Source: Sophora flavescens (Eukaryota; Streptophyta; Magnoliopsida; Fabales; Fabaceae). From it: DNA of 64,000 nucleotides. Numbering within the stretch: position 1 is the stretch's first letter; each line of letters begins with the position of its first letter. A model generated the notes under the pieces. The model saw nothing but the letters and a program-made list of their open reading frames with translations, ran no database searches and was not told the DNA's origin. This document shows, piece by piece, positions 23,078-34,072 of this stretch. A program made the translations under genes and the position numbers. The DNA lies in assembly GCA_030762895.1 (NCBI GenBank), contig CM061068.1, positions 153,284,811 through 153,348,810 of the forward strand, given 5' to 3'.

Positions 23078-23850
23078 AAACTTTCCAATCTCTTAGGTTT
23101 TGCATCCATATGTATTAAGGAGCTCAAAACCATGATCATTTTGGAAAAATAAGAACAAAGTATCCTAGGTCCATAACCTTCTAGGTTCGGCCTTCATATG
23201 ATTTATAGGTTAAAAATCTTTAAACTTTCCAATCTCTTAGACTTAGCATCCAAATATCTTATGGAGCTCAAGTCCATGATCATTTTGGAAAACAATGGAA
23301 ACTTAAACATTCCAATCTCTTAGACTTAGCATCCAAATATCTTATGGAGCTCAAGTCCATGATCATCTTGGAAAAATGAAAGTAATACATCCTAGCTTTA
23401 ATAGCATAGAATAAACAAGTTAGAAATCCTTAAACTTTCCAATCTCTTAGACTTAGCATCCAAATATCTTATGGAGCTTAAGTCCATGATCATTTTGGAA
23501 AAATAAAAACTCACACATCCTAGCACCTAAACACTAAGTTTCGGCCATCATAGGATGATGAGGAAAATATTCTTTGTTTAACAATAACTCTTAGGTTTAG
23601 AATCACAAGGTATTAAGAGTTCTAAATCCATGATCATACTTGGAAAGTTGAAACATAGTATCCTAGGCTTACTTATTCATATTTTCAGCCATCATAGTAA
23701 CAAGCTATCAAAACTTCCAAGATTTATATATTTAAGATCAATGGATAGTTAGAAACTCATACACATGATCATATTCCAAAAGTTGAAACAAAAACTTCCT
23801 AGGTCACAAATACAAGCATTCTGCCTTCATTGTAAGAGATAGGTAGATAT
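23078..23850. repeat. Degenerate tandem repeats in LTR of D (unit up to about 144 bp)
   Basis: The words AAACTTTCCAATCTCTTAG, AGCATCCAAATATCTTATGG and CCATGATCATTTTGGAAAA recur in the same order. AAACTTTCC or AAACATTCC starts at 23078, 23222, 23305 and 23432, giving one full 144-bp period and shorter deleted units; further decayed units follow. Mostly deleted from the 5' LTR (only one unit at about 31370-31435). Confidence 0.8.
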
Positions 23851-24193
23851 TTTTGTTGTACACAACCTCTTATTATGTGAAAATATAAGTTAATACAAGA
23901 CCATGGAAAGTGGTTTCAACTCAAAAGGAGTTTTCTACCATTTTAGAGAGATTTTAGAAGTTTAAAGCATATAAAGAACACATAAAGTAAACTAAGAAAT
24001 AAAAGATGAAACTTGCAAAAGGATTCACATGAGATCATTACCCTTAGTATAAGGAAGAAATTTATTGAAGAACTTAAGTAGAAAAGATGAATAAAAACTA
24101 AAGCTTTAAGAGCTTGAACTTTTAGAAGAAAGAAGAAGATGAAGGTTTAATGGAGGTTGAAGGAGGAAGATGATGAAGTGAAAATGAAAAGGT

Positions 24194-24201
24194 TATATAT
24201 A
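24194..24201 (-). promoter_or_regulatory. Putative TATA box, 3' LTR of D
   Basis: TATATATA (minus strand), about 610 bp from the U3 start; matched by 31670-31677 in the 5' LTR, which would be the active copy. Confidence 0.45.
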
Positions 24202-24808
24202 GAGAGGGGAGAGAGTGGCACGAAATTGAGAGAGGAATGAGATTGGAGAGAAAGTTTTGACCTTGTGCCTTGTTTGGTTGAAGAGGAAAGAGAAAAATAG
24301 GTTTTTAGAATATAATATGATATATTTCAAAAAGTCCATCATGACCACTTTTTAGGAGGTAGCTTAGGCCATACCTCTAGTGAGTTACCTCACTCCCTCA
24401 TCTCACCTCAAGCCTTTTATGTCTCCTATTATGCTCCATTTCGTACCCGGTAGCATTTCCGATCGTAATTCTTCCGACGTTTTCGCCCGAATAAAATATT
24501 ATATTTTATTTTTGAACGAAAATTTTGCAAAATAACCAAAGTTGAAGGAAACATAATAAAAACACTAATTATCTCGTTCATGGGTCAAAATTAGGTTTTC
24601 TGCACAGTAAACTTGTACCGGCAGTGAAAACGCAGACCGGCTTTCGTCTGAATTTTCAGCCGAAAATTTTACCGTAACCCTCTACCATAAAGTAGACTAT
24701 GAATATGATTTTATTTTAATCAAAAACACTTTCTAACTCTCAAATTTAAAATATAATTTAATTATATTTTAACCGGTTGAACAACATAATTAAAATCAGG
24801 CTGTTACA

Positions 24809-24840
24809 TTACTACCCCTCTTAAAAGAAAATTCCGTCCT
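24809..24840 (-). promoter_or_regulatory. Polypurine tract of element D
   Basis: On the minus strand TTCTTTTAAGAGGGGTAGTAA directly precedes the LTR start TGTAACAGCC. The preceding sequence encodes the last residues and trailer of pol. Confidence 0.75.
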
Positions 24841-24852
24841 CGGAATTTCGAT

Positions 24853-26003
24853 ACCTTAGAAAAGATGTGGATATTGTTGTTGCATATCCTCCTCGCGTTC
24901 TCAAGTAGCATCTCCAGTAGTTTCATCCCATACGACCTTAACCAAAGGAATTTGTTTACCGCGAAGCTCCTTAATTCGTCTATCTGCGATCCTTACAGGT
25001 AAAGCCTCATGCTCTAGATTCTCTCACAGTTGTATAGACTCAAACTCAATGACATGTGAATGATTTGGATAATACTTTCTCAACTGAGAAACATGAAAGA
25101 CATCATGAAGGTTGGAAAGATTGGGTGGTAAGACAATTTGGTAAGCTACTGGACCAATTCGTCGAAGAATCTGAAAGGGTCCAATGAATCGAGGAGTAAG
25201 TTTTCTGGATTTGATAGCTCTGCCAATTACAGTTTTCTGAGTAACTCTCAAAAACACGTGATCGTGTTCCTGGGATTCTAATGGTCTCCTCCTCTTGTCA
25301 CTGTAGCTCCTTTGCCAATCCTGTGCTTCCTTCATCTTTTCCCGTATCTTTCTGACTTGCTCCGTAGTTTGTTGCACCACATCTGGACCCAAAACTTGGT
25401 TCTCACCAGTCTCATACTAGAACAACGGGGTCCTACACTTTCTGCCATACAAAACCTCATATGGTGCCATTCCGATACTACTATGAAAACTACTGTTATA
25501 AGTAAATTCAATCAATGGTAAGAACTCATCCCAACTGCCAGTGTGCTCCAACACACAAGCTCTCAATAGATCCTCCAATGATTGAATTGTCCTTTTTGAT
25601 TATCCATCAGTTTGGGGATGATAAGCAGAACTCACCCTCAACTTTGTTCCCAAGGCATTTTGTAATTGTCTCCAAAATCTAGATGTGAATCTAGGATCTC
25701 GGTCTGAGACAATGCTCGATGGTACACCATGCAATCTAACAATTTATTTGATGTAAATCTGAGTCAACCTTTCCAAATTATAACTTTCACCAATAGATAA
25801 GAAGTGAGCACACTTTGTCAACCTATCAATGATAACCCAAATCGCATCATGCTTCTTAGGAGTTCGTGGTAATCCGACCATAAAATCCATAGCTATACTA
25901 TCCCATTTCCACTCTGGGATATCTAAAGATTGTAGTAATCATGCTGGCTTCTGATGTTCAATCTTAGCTTTCTGACACACCAGACAAGATAAAACATACT
26001 CCG
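24853..26003 (-). pseudogene. Gypsy integrase and chromodomain-like C-terminus (element D)
   Basis: Broken frames. Recognisable on the minus strand: CLVCQKAKIEHQKP of the zinc finger (near 25970), the core with IVSDRDPRFTSRFW (near 25700), FTYNSSFHSSIGMAPYE and LYGRKC, then a continuous piece 25392-25024 with MGPDVVQQTTEQVRKIREKM, GPFQILRRIGPVAYQI and HDVFHVSQLRKYYPN. After a TGA, the frame goes on with LPVRIADRRIKELRGKQIPL, a WDE segment and YPHLF ending at about 24853, matching a chromodomain; its second tryptophan is replaced by a stop. Integrase plus chromodomain direct insertion, often to heterochromatin. Confidence 0.85.
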
Positions 26004-27119
26004 CTACTCTTTCTTCATCCTTGTCCACCAAAACATTTTCTTCAAATCCTGATACATTTTTGTGGATCCAGGATGGAAACTCAACTTACTTTTATGTGCT
26101 TCCTCTAAAATCATCTTCCTAAGTTCTGCATCCTCTGGCACACATATTCTATCTCTAAACCTTAACACACCATCCGCTCCTCTATTAAACTCAGAAATTT
26201 TACCTTCATTGATTCCTCTACTTACTTCCTGGAGGTATAGATCCTGAAGTTGTTTATCTTTAAGATCTTTCATAAAATCACTACTAATAGTGATCATACT
26301 TAAGCAAATCTTATTCTCAACCAATTCCATTCCTAAGTTCAAATCCTTGAACTGTTCAAGCAATTCTAACTCCTTAACCATCATCGCAGACACGTGCAAG
26401 GATTTCCTACTTAAAGCGTCCGCTACCACATTGCCCTTCCCAGGATGGTACAGTAATTCAAAATCATAATCTTTGATAAACTCCATCCATCTTCACTGTC
26501 TCATATTAAATTCTTTTTGATCGAATAGATACTTCAGGCTCATGTGGTCACTGAAGACATTAAACTTTGCTCCATACAAAAAGTGTCGCCATATCTTTAA
26601 TGCGAACACTATTGCTGCTAACTCCAAATCATGAGTCGGATAATTTCTCTCATGAATTCTCAACTGTCGGAAAGCATAAGCCACGACTCTTCCCTCTTGC
26701 ATCAGGACACAGCGTAAACCTTGGTATGACGCATCACAATATACGTCAAATTGTCCTAGTGGATATGGTAAGATCAACACAGGTGATGTAGTCAACCTAT
26801 CCTTCAGCTTTTGAAACCTTTGTTCACACTTGTCCGTCCATACAAAAGCTATATTTTTCCTCGTTAACTGCATCATAGGCAACACAATCTTCAAGAATCC
26901 CTCTATGAACCGCCGATAATATCCAGCTAGTCCTAGGAAACTCCGTACTTCACTTACTGACTTAGGCCGTTCCCACTTAAGAACTGACTCAACCTTAGCT
27001 GGATCTATGGATATTCCTTCTTTATTAATCACATGACCTAGGAATTGTACTTCTTCTAGCCAAAACTCACACTTGGAAAGTTTGGCATAAAGCTGCATAT
27101 CCTTCAAAACTCGCAACAC
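26004..27119 (-). pseudogene. Gypsy reverse transcriptase end and RNase H (element D)
   Basis: 27119-26493 reads MLRVLKDMQLYAKLSKCEFW, GHVINKEGISIDPAKVESVL, FLGLAGYYRRFIEGF and then RNase H with YCDASYQGL, YAFRQLRIHERNYPTHDLEL and FSDHMSLKYLFDQKEFNMRQ. A single TGA follows and the same frame goes on (26486-26004) with YHPGKGNVVADALSRK and the zinc-finger start SFHPGSTKMYQDLK. Upstream it is in frame with the protease/reverse transcriptase piece, separated by one TAG at 27120-27122. Few changes would separate it from an intact frame. Confidence 0.9.
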
Positions 27120-28469
27120 CTATCTCAAATGTTCTTCATGCTCTTTCGGCGTACGAGAATAAATAAGAATATCATTGATGAACACAACAACAAACTTATC
27201 GAGGAACGATCTGAAAATTCTGTTCATATAATCCATGAACACTGCTGGAGCATTAGTTACACCGAAAGGCATAATTAAATACTCATAGTGACCGTATCTC
27301 GTCCTAAAAGCCGTCTTGGGTATATCTTTCTTTCTTACTCTGATCTGATGGTACCCAGATCTTGAATCAATCTTAGAGAACACTACTGCTCTTTTCAACT
27401 GATCCATCAAATCATCTATCCTAGGCAACGGATACTTATTCTTAATCGTCACCTTATTCAACTGCCTGTAATCCGTGCACAATCTCACACTTCCATCCTT
27501 CTTCTTAACAAATAACACTGGTTCTCCCCACGATGAAACACTTGATCTGATAAACTCTTTTCCTAACATGTCATCCAATTGTTCCTTTAACTCTGCCAAC
27601 TCAACCAGTGACATTCGATAAGGAGCTATAGATATAGGCGTTGTCCCTGGTACGAGATCTATAGTGAATTCCACTTCTCTTTCCGGTGGCAAACCTGGAA
27701 CGTCTGGAGGGAAAACTTCGGGAAAATCTCTCACAATAGGCATGGAATCTATGCTGGGAGTCTCATTAGCCTCCACTGTGAAAAGCATCACAAACTGTTG
27801 AGAGTTGTCACTCCTCGTAGAAACTCCTTCATTAGCAGATGCTACACTAAAAGGGTCAAGAAATGATAAAGTCTTGCTAGAACAATCTAGCACTATATGG
27901 TTACCCGAAAGCCAATCCATGCCAAGAATAACATCTATCTGTTGCATAGGCAAACAGATAAGATCTACAATGAATGTCCTATTCTCAACAACGATAGGAC
28001 ACTGTAAACAAATAGACATAGTAGTCGAAGGATTACTGGTTGGAGTCGACACTGTGAGGGTATAAGGTAATTTGGAAATAGTTAAGTTCAAATGATCCAC
28101 ACACTCATGCGAAATAAAAGAATGTGTAGCGCCCGAGAGTCTACCAGCTATCAAACACATACCTTGTATAAGATCAACAGATTGAGAGGATTCAGCTCCC
28201 CTCACGGTAAACACTCTTCCAGCGGCTTGAGGTTTGGCCACTTGTGGTCTTGCTGCTGGGATTCCTCTTCTAGCTCCACCTCTATTGTCTCCAGTTCCTC
28301 TTCCGGCAGCTGTCAGTTGTTGCATAACCCTTTGTCTGCAATCTCGTGCCACATGACCTGGTTTCCCACAGTTGAAACAACTAGGCCTATTTGTACAGTC
28401 TCTAGCATAATGAGATCCTCCACATCTGAAGCAAACTAAGCCTTGTGGTTGATGACCAGTTCTAGGCAC
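27120..28469 (-). pseudogene. Gypsy gag end, protease and reverse transcriptase (element D)
   Basis: 449 codons open. Two zinc knuckles (CFRCGGSHYARDC, CFNCGKPGHVARDC), then a protease region where the usual DSGATHSF reads RLSGATHSFI, so the catalytic aspartate is missing; then VILGMDWLSGNHIVLDC; then reverse transcriptase with VPGLPPEREVEFTIDLVPGT, KKKDGSVRLCTDYRQLNKVT, SKIDSRSGYHQIRV and MPFGVTNAP. The catalytic motif, normally FIDD in this family, reads FIND (VVVFINDILIYS): an essential metal-binding aspartate is lost. An otherwise long frame with two dead active sites. Confidence 0.92.
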
Positions 28470-28677
28470 TGGTGCTGGTGTCGGTGTTTGCCCAGGTCGA
28501 GCATATGGTCTCTGTCTCCACTGAGAACCACTTTCTCCGCGCCTCTGGAAACTTGATCGGTTAGGACCTCCACTCCTCAGTTGTTTCTGTTCATTGGCTA
28601 TGGTCTATACTTTCAATGGCACTGCATCTCTCGACTAGTTCTGGGAAATACTGTATGTCAAGAGACACTACAGCCCT

Positions 28678-29367
28678 CTACAGCTCATCTCTGAGCCCTT
28701 CCTCAAATCTTCTACATTGACAGTCCTTACTTGGAAACCTCTGATAGAATTCTGAAAACTTTATCAAAGCTTCAAAACGTGATGCATACTCACCAACAAA
28801 CATGTTGCCTTGTTTGAGGTTTGTGAATTCCTTTTCCTTCTCGTGTCGAACTAGACACGGAAAATATTTTTCGAAAAAGCAATCAGTGAATAACTTCCAG
28901 TTAATGTTCCTATCCTGAGCTTCCAACAGTCTTTTCTTTCCCTTCCACCAGAATTCTGCTCCTTCGGTTAACATGAAGGCAGCATAGGTCACTTTCTTCT
29001 CCTCGCTACAGCGCATAGTAGCAAATATCTTTTCGATCTCTTGTATCCACCATTCTGCTTTCTATGGGTCATACTCTCCTCGGAATTAAGGTGGTTTTCC
29101 GTTCATAAAATTAGTCAATCCGACATCTTCAACTGCTATCGCCATTCTCTGATTCTTAATTTCTAGCCGTTCTTTGTTCATCTGCAGCATCTCAGCATTC
29201 TGTTGGGTTTGAAGTAGCATAGCAGCAGCTATGGTTTCCATTGCACTTGGAGTCGAAGATGATCCTCCTCCATCCTCAGTATTGTTGGCATTACCATCGA
29301 CAGCTCCAATAATCCTCTCTGGATTGTCGTCACCACTGTTAGTTGGATGTTTTCTTCCGCGAGCCAT
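28678..29367 (-). pseudogene. Gypsy gag (element D)
   Basis: Start chosen at 29367 (MARGRKHPTNSGDDNPERII); a longer frame begins at 29388 but the MARGRK start is more typical. Pieces 29388-29086 and 29016-28678 share one frame, separated by stops. The second carries AAFMLTEGAEFWWKGKKRLL, FFEKYFP, KEFTNLKQGNMFVGEYASRF and FEEGLRDEL, the retrotrans_gag domain. Between 28470 and 28677 the proline- and arginine-rich linker is out of frame with the zinc-knuckle part. Structural protein of the particle. Confidence 0.88.
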
Positions 29368-29601
29368 GATTCTTTTAAAAGAAATCATCCGCTCTTATTA
29401 GTATGACATATAATACTACATAGGCAAGTATATAAATACCATATGCCAGATCTCACATCAAATTCTGACACAATATCCAACTTCTAAGCATAGTCAACAT
29501 CCGATGTGGATTCAACTAGACACGACCAGTAACAGCATCCTAAACCTCGCAGTCCTTGATTCTGATCGGACATAACCCACAGTCCGTTTTAGAACCAAAC
29601 T

Positions 29602-29613
29602 GCTCTGATACCA
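29602..29613 (-). other. Primer binding site of D
   Basis: GCTCTGATACCA on the plus strand is TGGTATCAGAGC on the minus strand, complementary to initiator methionine tRNA, three bases inside the 5' LTR. Confidence 0.9.
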
Positions 29614-29616
29614 AAA

Positions 29617-32285
29617 TGAGACACCCCGTCATGCCCCGGTGTTTTATTAGATTAATTACCTTCTTAAATCAATTCTTAATCGCGTGCTTATCATGAAAAT
29701 ACATAAAAATTAAAAATTTATTTAATTATAATATAACTTCTATAAATTTAAAACACAATAACTTTAACATATGTAAGTACACACTTAGTTGTTCATTACA
29801 ATACCAAAACACTGTTGAGGGTATCATCTCAGTAGGATCCCTCACAGGCATAAACTTAATAACAGACATACTTAGCGGAAATATAAAAATGCTCCTTAGA
29901 CACACCGACCATAATGTCTATACTCTAATCGCCATGGATCACAGCTCGACCCCTAGCGTCGGGTTCGTAAGGAGTTCCATCCAACTCCTCAGCAATCTCC
30001 GTTTCATACAGTGTTCTGTCCAGCTCCTCAGCAACATAACCCTCCATCGGGTCTTCTAACGTAAACCAAAGTAACCCACAAAAATACAGAAACATTGGGA
30101 ATAAGAAACAGTTCTATAATCAAAAAGCGGAAAAGAGTCATAGTAAATCATACAGTAATTGTCACAGACAAACAATGCACATAACTAACAGATCACCCTC
30201 GAGTTAATATATCATCCTATACCCCCAATCTCATGCTACTCAAAGACACCATAGTTGCACACCTATTTCCTGAGGTGGAAGTGGTCTCGCGAGAACTCTT
30301 GATTTTACATGTATTATATTACCAATACACGGTGTATTATATTACCAATACACATAAGTGTTTTACGTGTATTATATTACCAATACACGGTGTATTATAT
30401 TACAAATACATAGAAATGTTTTACTTGTATTATATTACCAATACACGGTGTATTATATTACCAATACACAGATGTCCTTGCGTATTATATTACCAATACA
30501 CTTTTGTCTTTGTGTATTATATTACCAATACACTTTTGTCCTTGTGCATTATATTACCAATACACGGTTGTGGACAACAACATCTATACTTGAATCTCAC
30601 CAACCCATTTTAACAACATCCTAGTGCCTTAACCTTCCATTAGAACTTGACACATATTCTATGCCATAACACCTCTTTAACATACATCATCTAGGTTAGG
30701 CACTTCTAAATCATCATTATCCTCACACCCAAAACAATCATCTCTTAGACAACATATATATCTTTGCTTAAAAACCACCAAGTATAATAATACAAACCAG
30801 GCAAATCATGCATAACACAATATCAATCAAAATATTCTCATAGCACAAACATAGCACAAAATCAATTCAATAAAGGTAATAAAATCATATCAACCATCAA
30901 CAATATAAATCAACCTAATATCGATAAACCAACAATCCCTGAATCGCCATTGGTTTTTTAGAAAAAAAGGTTTCCAATGTGATTTTGGTCTTGTCGATTA
31001 CTCGACTACTAGTAGGGTTTAGGTCGCCCTACACAATTATTATATAATCTACTACTTATCCATTCCGACGATAGGTTGGTTCTTTCCCCCACCTAGGTTA
31101 TCACCAGACTCCCGAACTCGAAGCTCCTTGCTGTCACACCACTAAGTACTAACTCCACCTTCTGTGAAGGTAAGGAGATTAGATCCTCGAAAAGGTATAC
31201 CACGAACGTCCTCGTTTCCTCCGTGATGGAAGTCTAAGGTTATGAACACAAAATCACCAGTTAAAATCAAATAAGAACACTAAACCACAAGGTATAGGTT
31301 CGGCCAAGACTAGGTTATAAACTTAGGGTATTTCTGCCAAGGCTAGTAAAATAGGATAGCATTCACTAAACTTTCCAATCTCTTAGGTTTAGCATCCTTA
31401 TGTATTAAGGAGCTCAAAACCATGATCATTTTGGAACACATAAAGTATACCTTGCAAAAAGATGAAACTAAGAAATAAAAAGTGAAACTTGCAAAAAGAT
31501 TCATATGAGAGCATTACCCTTAGTATAAGGAAGAACTTTAATGAAGAACTTAAGTTGAAAAGATGAATAAAAACTAAAGCTTTAAGAGCTTGAACTTTTA
31601 GAAGAAAGAAGAAGATGAAGGTTTAATGGAGGTTGAAGGAGGAAGATGATGAAGTCAAAATGAAAGGGGTATATATAGAGAGGGGAGAGAGTGGCACGAA
31701 ATTGAGGAGAGAGGAATGAGCTTGGGGAGCAAGTTTTGACGTTGGCCTTGTTTGGTTGAAGAGAAAAGAGAAAAATAGATTTTTAGAATATAATATGATA
31801 TATTTCAAAAAGTCCATCATGACCACTTTTTAGGAGGTAGCTTAGGCCATACCTCTAATGAGTCACCTCACTCCCTCATCTCACCTCAAGCCTTTTATGT
31901 CTCCTATTCTGCTCCATTCCGTACCCGGTTGCATTTCCGATCGTAATTCTTCCGACGTTTTCGCCCGAATAAAATATTATATTTTATTTTTGAACGAAAA
32001 TTTTCAAAATAACCAAAGTTGAAGGAAGCATAATAAAAACGCTAACTATCTCGCTCAAGGGTCAAAATTAGGTTTTCTGCACAGTAAACTTGTATTGGCA
32101 GTGAAAACGCAGACCGGCTTTCATCTGAATTTTCAACCGAAAATTTTACCGTAACCCTCTACCAAAAAGTATATTATGAATTTGATTTTATTTTAATCAA
32201 AAACACTTTCTAACTATCAAATTTAAAATATAATTTAATTATACTTTAACCGGTTGAACAGCATAATTAAAATCAGGTTGTTACA
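29617..32285 (-). repeat. 5' LTR of element D (2.7 kb, internally deleted)
   Basis: Matches 21194-24808 at both ends but lacks about 950 bp, mainly between the positions matching 22905-23030 and 23145-23975, so most of the tandem repeats are gone. Retains the hairpin minisatellite (30307-30566) and TATA (31670-31677). Confidence 0.92.
30307..30566. repeat. Hairpin minisatellite in 5' LTR of D
   Basis: About eight units of the same GTATTATATTACCAATACAC hairpin unit. One spacer block (ACGTGTACACAAAAGTG, at 21999-22015 in the other LTR) is absent, so the arrays differ in unit number. Confidence 0.9.
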
Positions 32286-32290
32286 AGAAG

Positions 32291-32889
32291 CAATTAGGAT
32301 TTTACTTTCTTTTGCTGCACATCATAGCATTATGCTTTTTCAAATGGATGTTAAAAGTGTTTTTCTAAATAGCTTTATTAATGAAGAGGTATATGTTATG
32401 GAACCTCCGGGTTTTGAAAGTGAAACCCAACCTGAACATATAAATAAGCTTTAGAAAGCTTTATACGGCCTCAAGCAAGCTCCTAGAGTTTAGTATGATA
32501 GACTAAGTTCATTTCTAATGGAAAATGACTTTAATAGAGGAAAGGTTGATACAACCCTGTTTAGAAAATCCATAAAATCTAATTTCTTAGTTGTGCAAAT
32601 ATATGTTGATGATATTATATTTGGTGCTACTAATGAATCTCCATTCAAAGAGTTTTCTAAGCTCATGCAGAAAGAGTTTGAAATGAGCATGATGAGAGAA
32701 CTCAAATTCTTCCTTGGACTTCAAGTTAAACAAACTGTGGATGAGGCGTACATCCATCAAACTAAATATATAAATGAACTACTAAAGAAGTTTAAGCTGG
32801 ATGATTGCAAGCCAATGAATACCCCTATGCACCCTACGTCTATACTGAACAAAGATGATAAAGAGAAAAAGGTATATCAAAAGGTATAG
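32291..32889 (+). pseudogene. Copia reverse transcriptase, C-terminal part (element C)
   Basis: Continues the piece ending at 21193 after element D. Carries AIRILLSFAAHHSIMLFQMD, VKSVFLNSFINEEVYVMEPP and, after a TAG near 32453, LYGLKQAPRV; then 32518-32889 with the intact catalytic YVDD (VQIYVDDIIFGATNE), EMSMMRELKFFLGLQVKQ and YINELLKKF. Several stops, including one in the tryptophan of the YDRLS segment. Confidence 0.9.
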
Positions 32890-33543
32890 AGGTATGATAG
32901 GATCTCTCTTATATCTTACTGCGTCTAGGCTTGATATTATGTTCAGTGTATGCTTATGTGCTCTATTTCAATATGATCCTAGAAAATCTCACTTATCAGC
33001 AGTTAAAAGAATATTTAGATGTTTAAAAGGTACTACTGATCTGGGTTTGTGCTTTAATAAAAATGAAGATTACAGATTAGTTGGTTTTTGTGATGCTGAC
33101 TATGCTGGAGATAAAATTGAAAGAAAGAGTACCAGGGGAGGATGTCACTTCGTTGGAGCTAATCTCGTTTCATGGTCAAGTAAAAGACAAAGTACCATTG
33201 CCTTATCAACTGCTGAAGCTGAGTATATTTCAGCTACAAGTTGCTGCTCACAATTCTATGGATCAAACATCAATTGGAGGATTACAATATGTTTGTAAGT
33301 AGTATTCCACTTATGTTTGATAATACTGTTGCAATAAATCTATCTAAGAATCCAATACTGCATTCAAGAGCTAAGCATATAGTGATTAAACATCATTTTT
33401 TAAGGGATTATGTGCAAAAAGGTGTGATTGATATACAATTTGTAGATACTGACCATCAATGGGAAGATATCTTTACTAAACCTCTTGCTGAGGACAGATT
33501 CATTTATATTAGGAAGCATCTTAATATTTTATGTGTGGATTAA
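32855..33543 (+). pseudogene. Copia RNase H (element C)
   Basis: 32855-33298 carries RGMIGSLLYLTASRLDIMFS, SAVKRIFRCLKGTTDLGLCF, GFCDADYAGD, RKSTRGGCHF and STAEAEYISATSCCSQ; a frameshift at about 33255 moves to the frame ending at 33543, with QLEDYNMFVSSIPLMFDN, NLSKNPILHSRAKHI and EDIFTKPLAEDRF. Catalytic acidic residues look present. It follows the overlap with the reverse transcriptase piece, where a +1 shift occurs. Confidence 0.9.
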
Positions 33544-34072
33544 TTGTGAAGTCTAGTTTTGAATATGTTGTTTCTGGTTTATGTGCGACCAATGCATTTC
33601 ACGTCTATTGCATAATTATATGTGCATCTATTGCATGTCGCGTCTATTGCACTTGTTTGCCGCATCCACTACATGCCACGTCCATACATGTCTGTGTGTT
33701 ACTTGGACCCGTCCATACACATATTTGTTAATTACTTTTTGCCTGGACCCGTCTATGCATATATTTATTAAAAGTATTATGTTGTCTCAAAGACATATTT
33801 ATTTAATATATTCTCTTGCTGAGTCAGTAATTTCCATCAATCCCATCAAAACCTTTTTTTATAGTTCAAATTACCAATGCCGTTTTATCTTTAATGACTT
33901 GTCTTGTCTTGTCAAATTTTTTTAATTCTAAAAGAAAAAACCTTTGAAATTCAAAATCTTTTTAAAAGCAACCCTCTTCCCTCTGAGAAACCTTTCACTA
34001 CCCTGTCATCTTTGAGATTACTCGAGCTCTCCATCTCCTTGCTTTCAAACCCTAACTCTCATATCACCAAAA
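33544..34072 (+). other. Spacer between pol and second ORF of C
   Basis: No gene. 33600-33760 has repeated words CACGTCTATTGCA, CGCGTCTATTGCA, CACGTCCATACATG and CCGTCTATGCAT, a scattered version of the TRGACG core seen (reverse complement) in the minisatellite of B at the same position. A pyrimidine-rich leader precedes the ATG at 34073. Confidence 0.65.

Larger units (their letters stand above)
21194..24808 (-). repeat. 3' LTR of element D (3.6 kb)
   Basis: TGAGACACCCCG to GGCTGTTACA. Holds a hairpin minisatellite (21888-22166), a tandem repeat block (23078-23850), a TATA box (24194-24201) and a small acidic frame near the end of U5 (about 21517-21633). Apart from that only repeat-derived short frames are seen. 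Confidence 0.92.
21194..32285 (-). mobile_element. Complete Gypsy element D, chromovirus (Tekay/Del-like), minus strand
   Basis: LTRs 21194-24808 (3') and 29617-32285 (5'), both TGAGACACC...GTTACA on the plus strand; perfect 5-bp duplication AGAAG at 21189-21193 and 32286-32290. Minus-strand order: primer site, gag, protease, reverse transcriptase, RNase H, integrase, chromodomain-like end, polypurine tract. LTRs over 2.5 kb plus a C-terminal chromodomain fit the Tekay/Del group. The 5' LTR is about 950 bp shorter through internal deletion. Confidence 0.93.
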
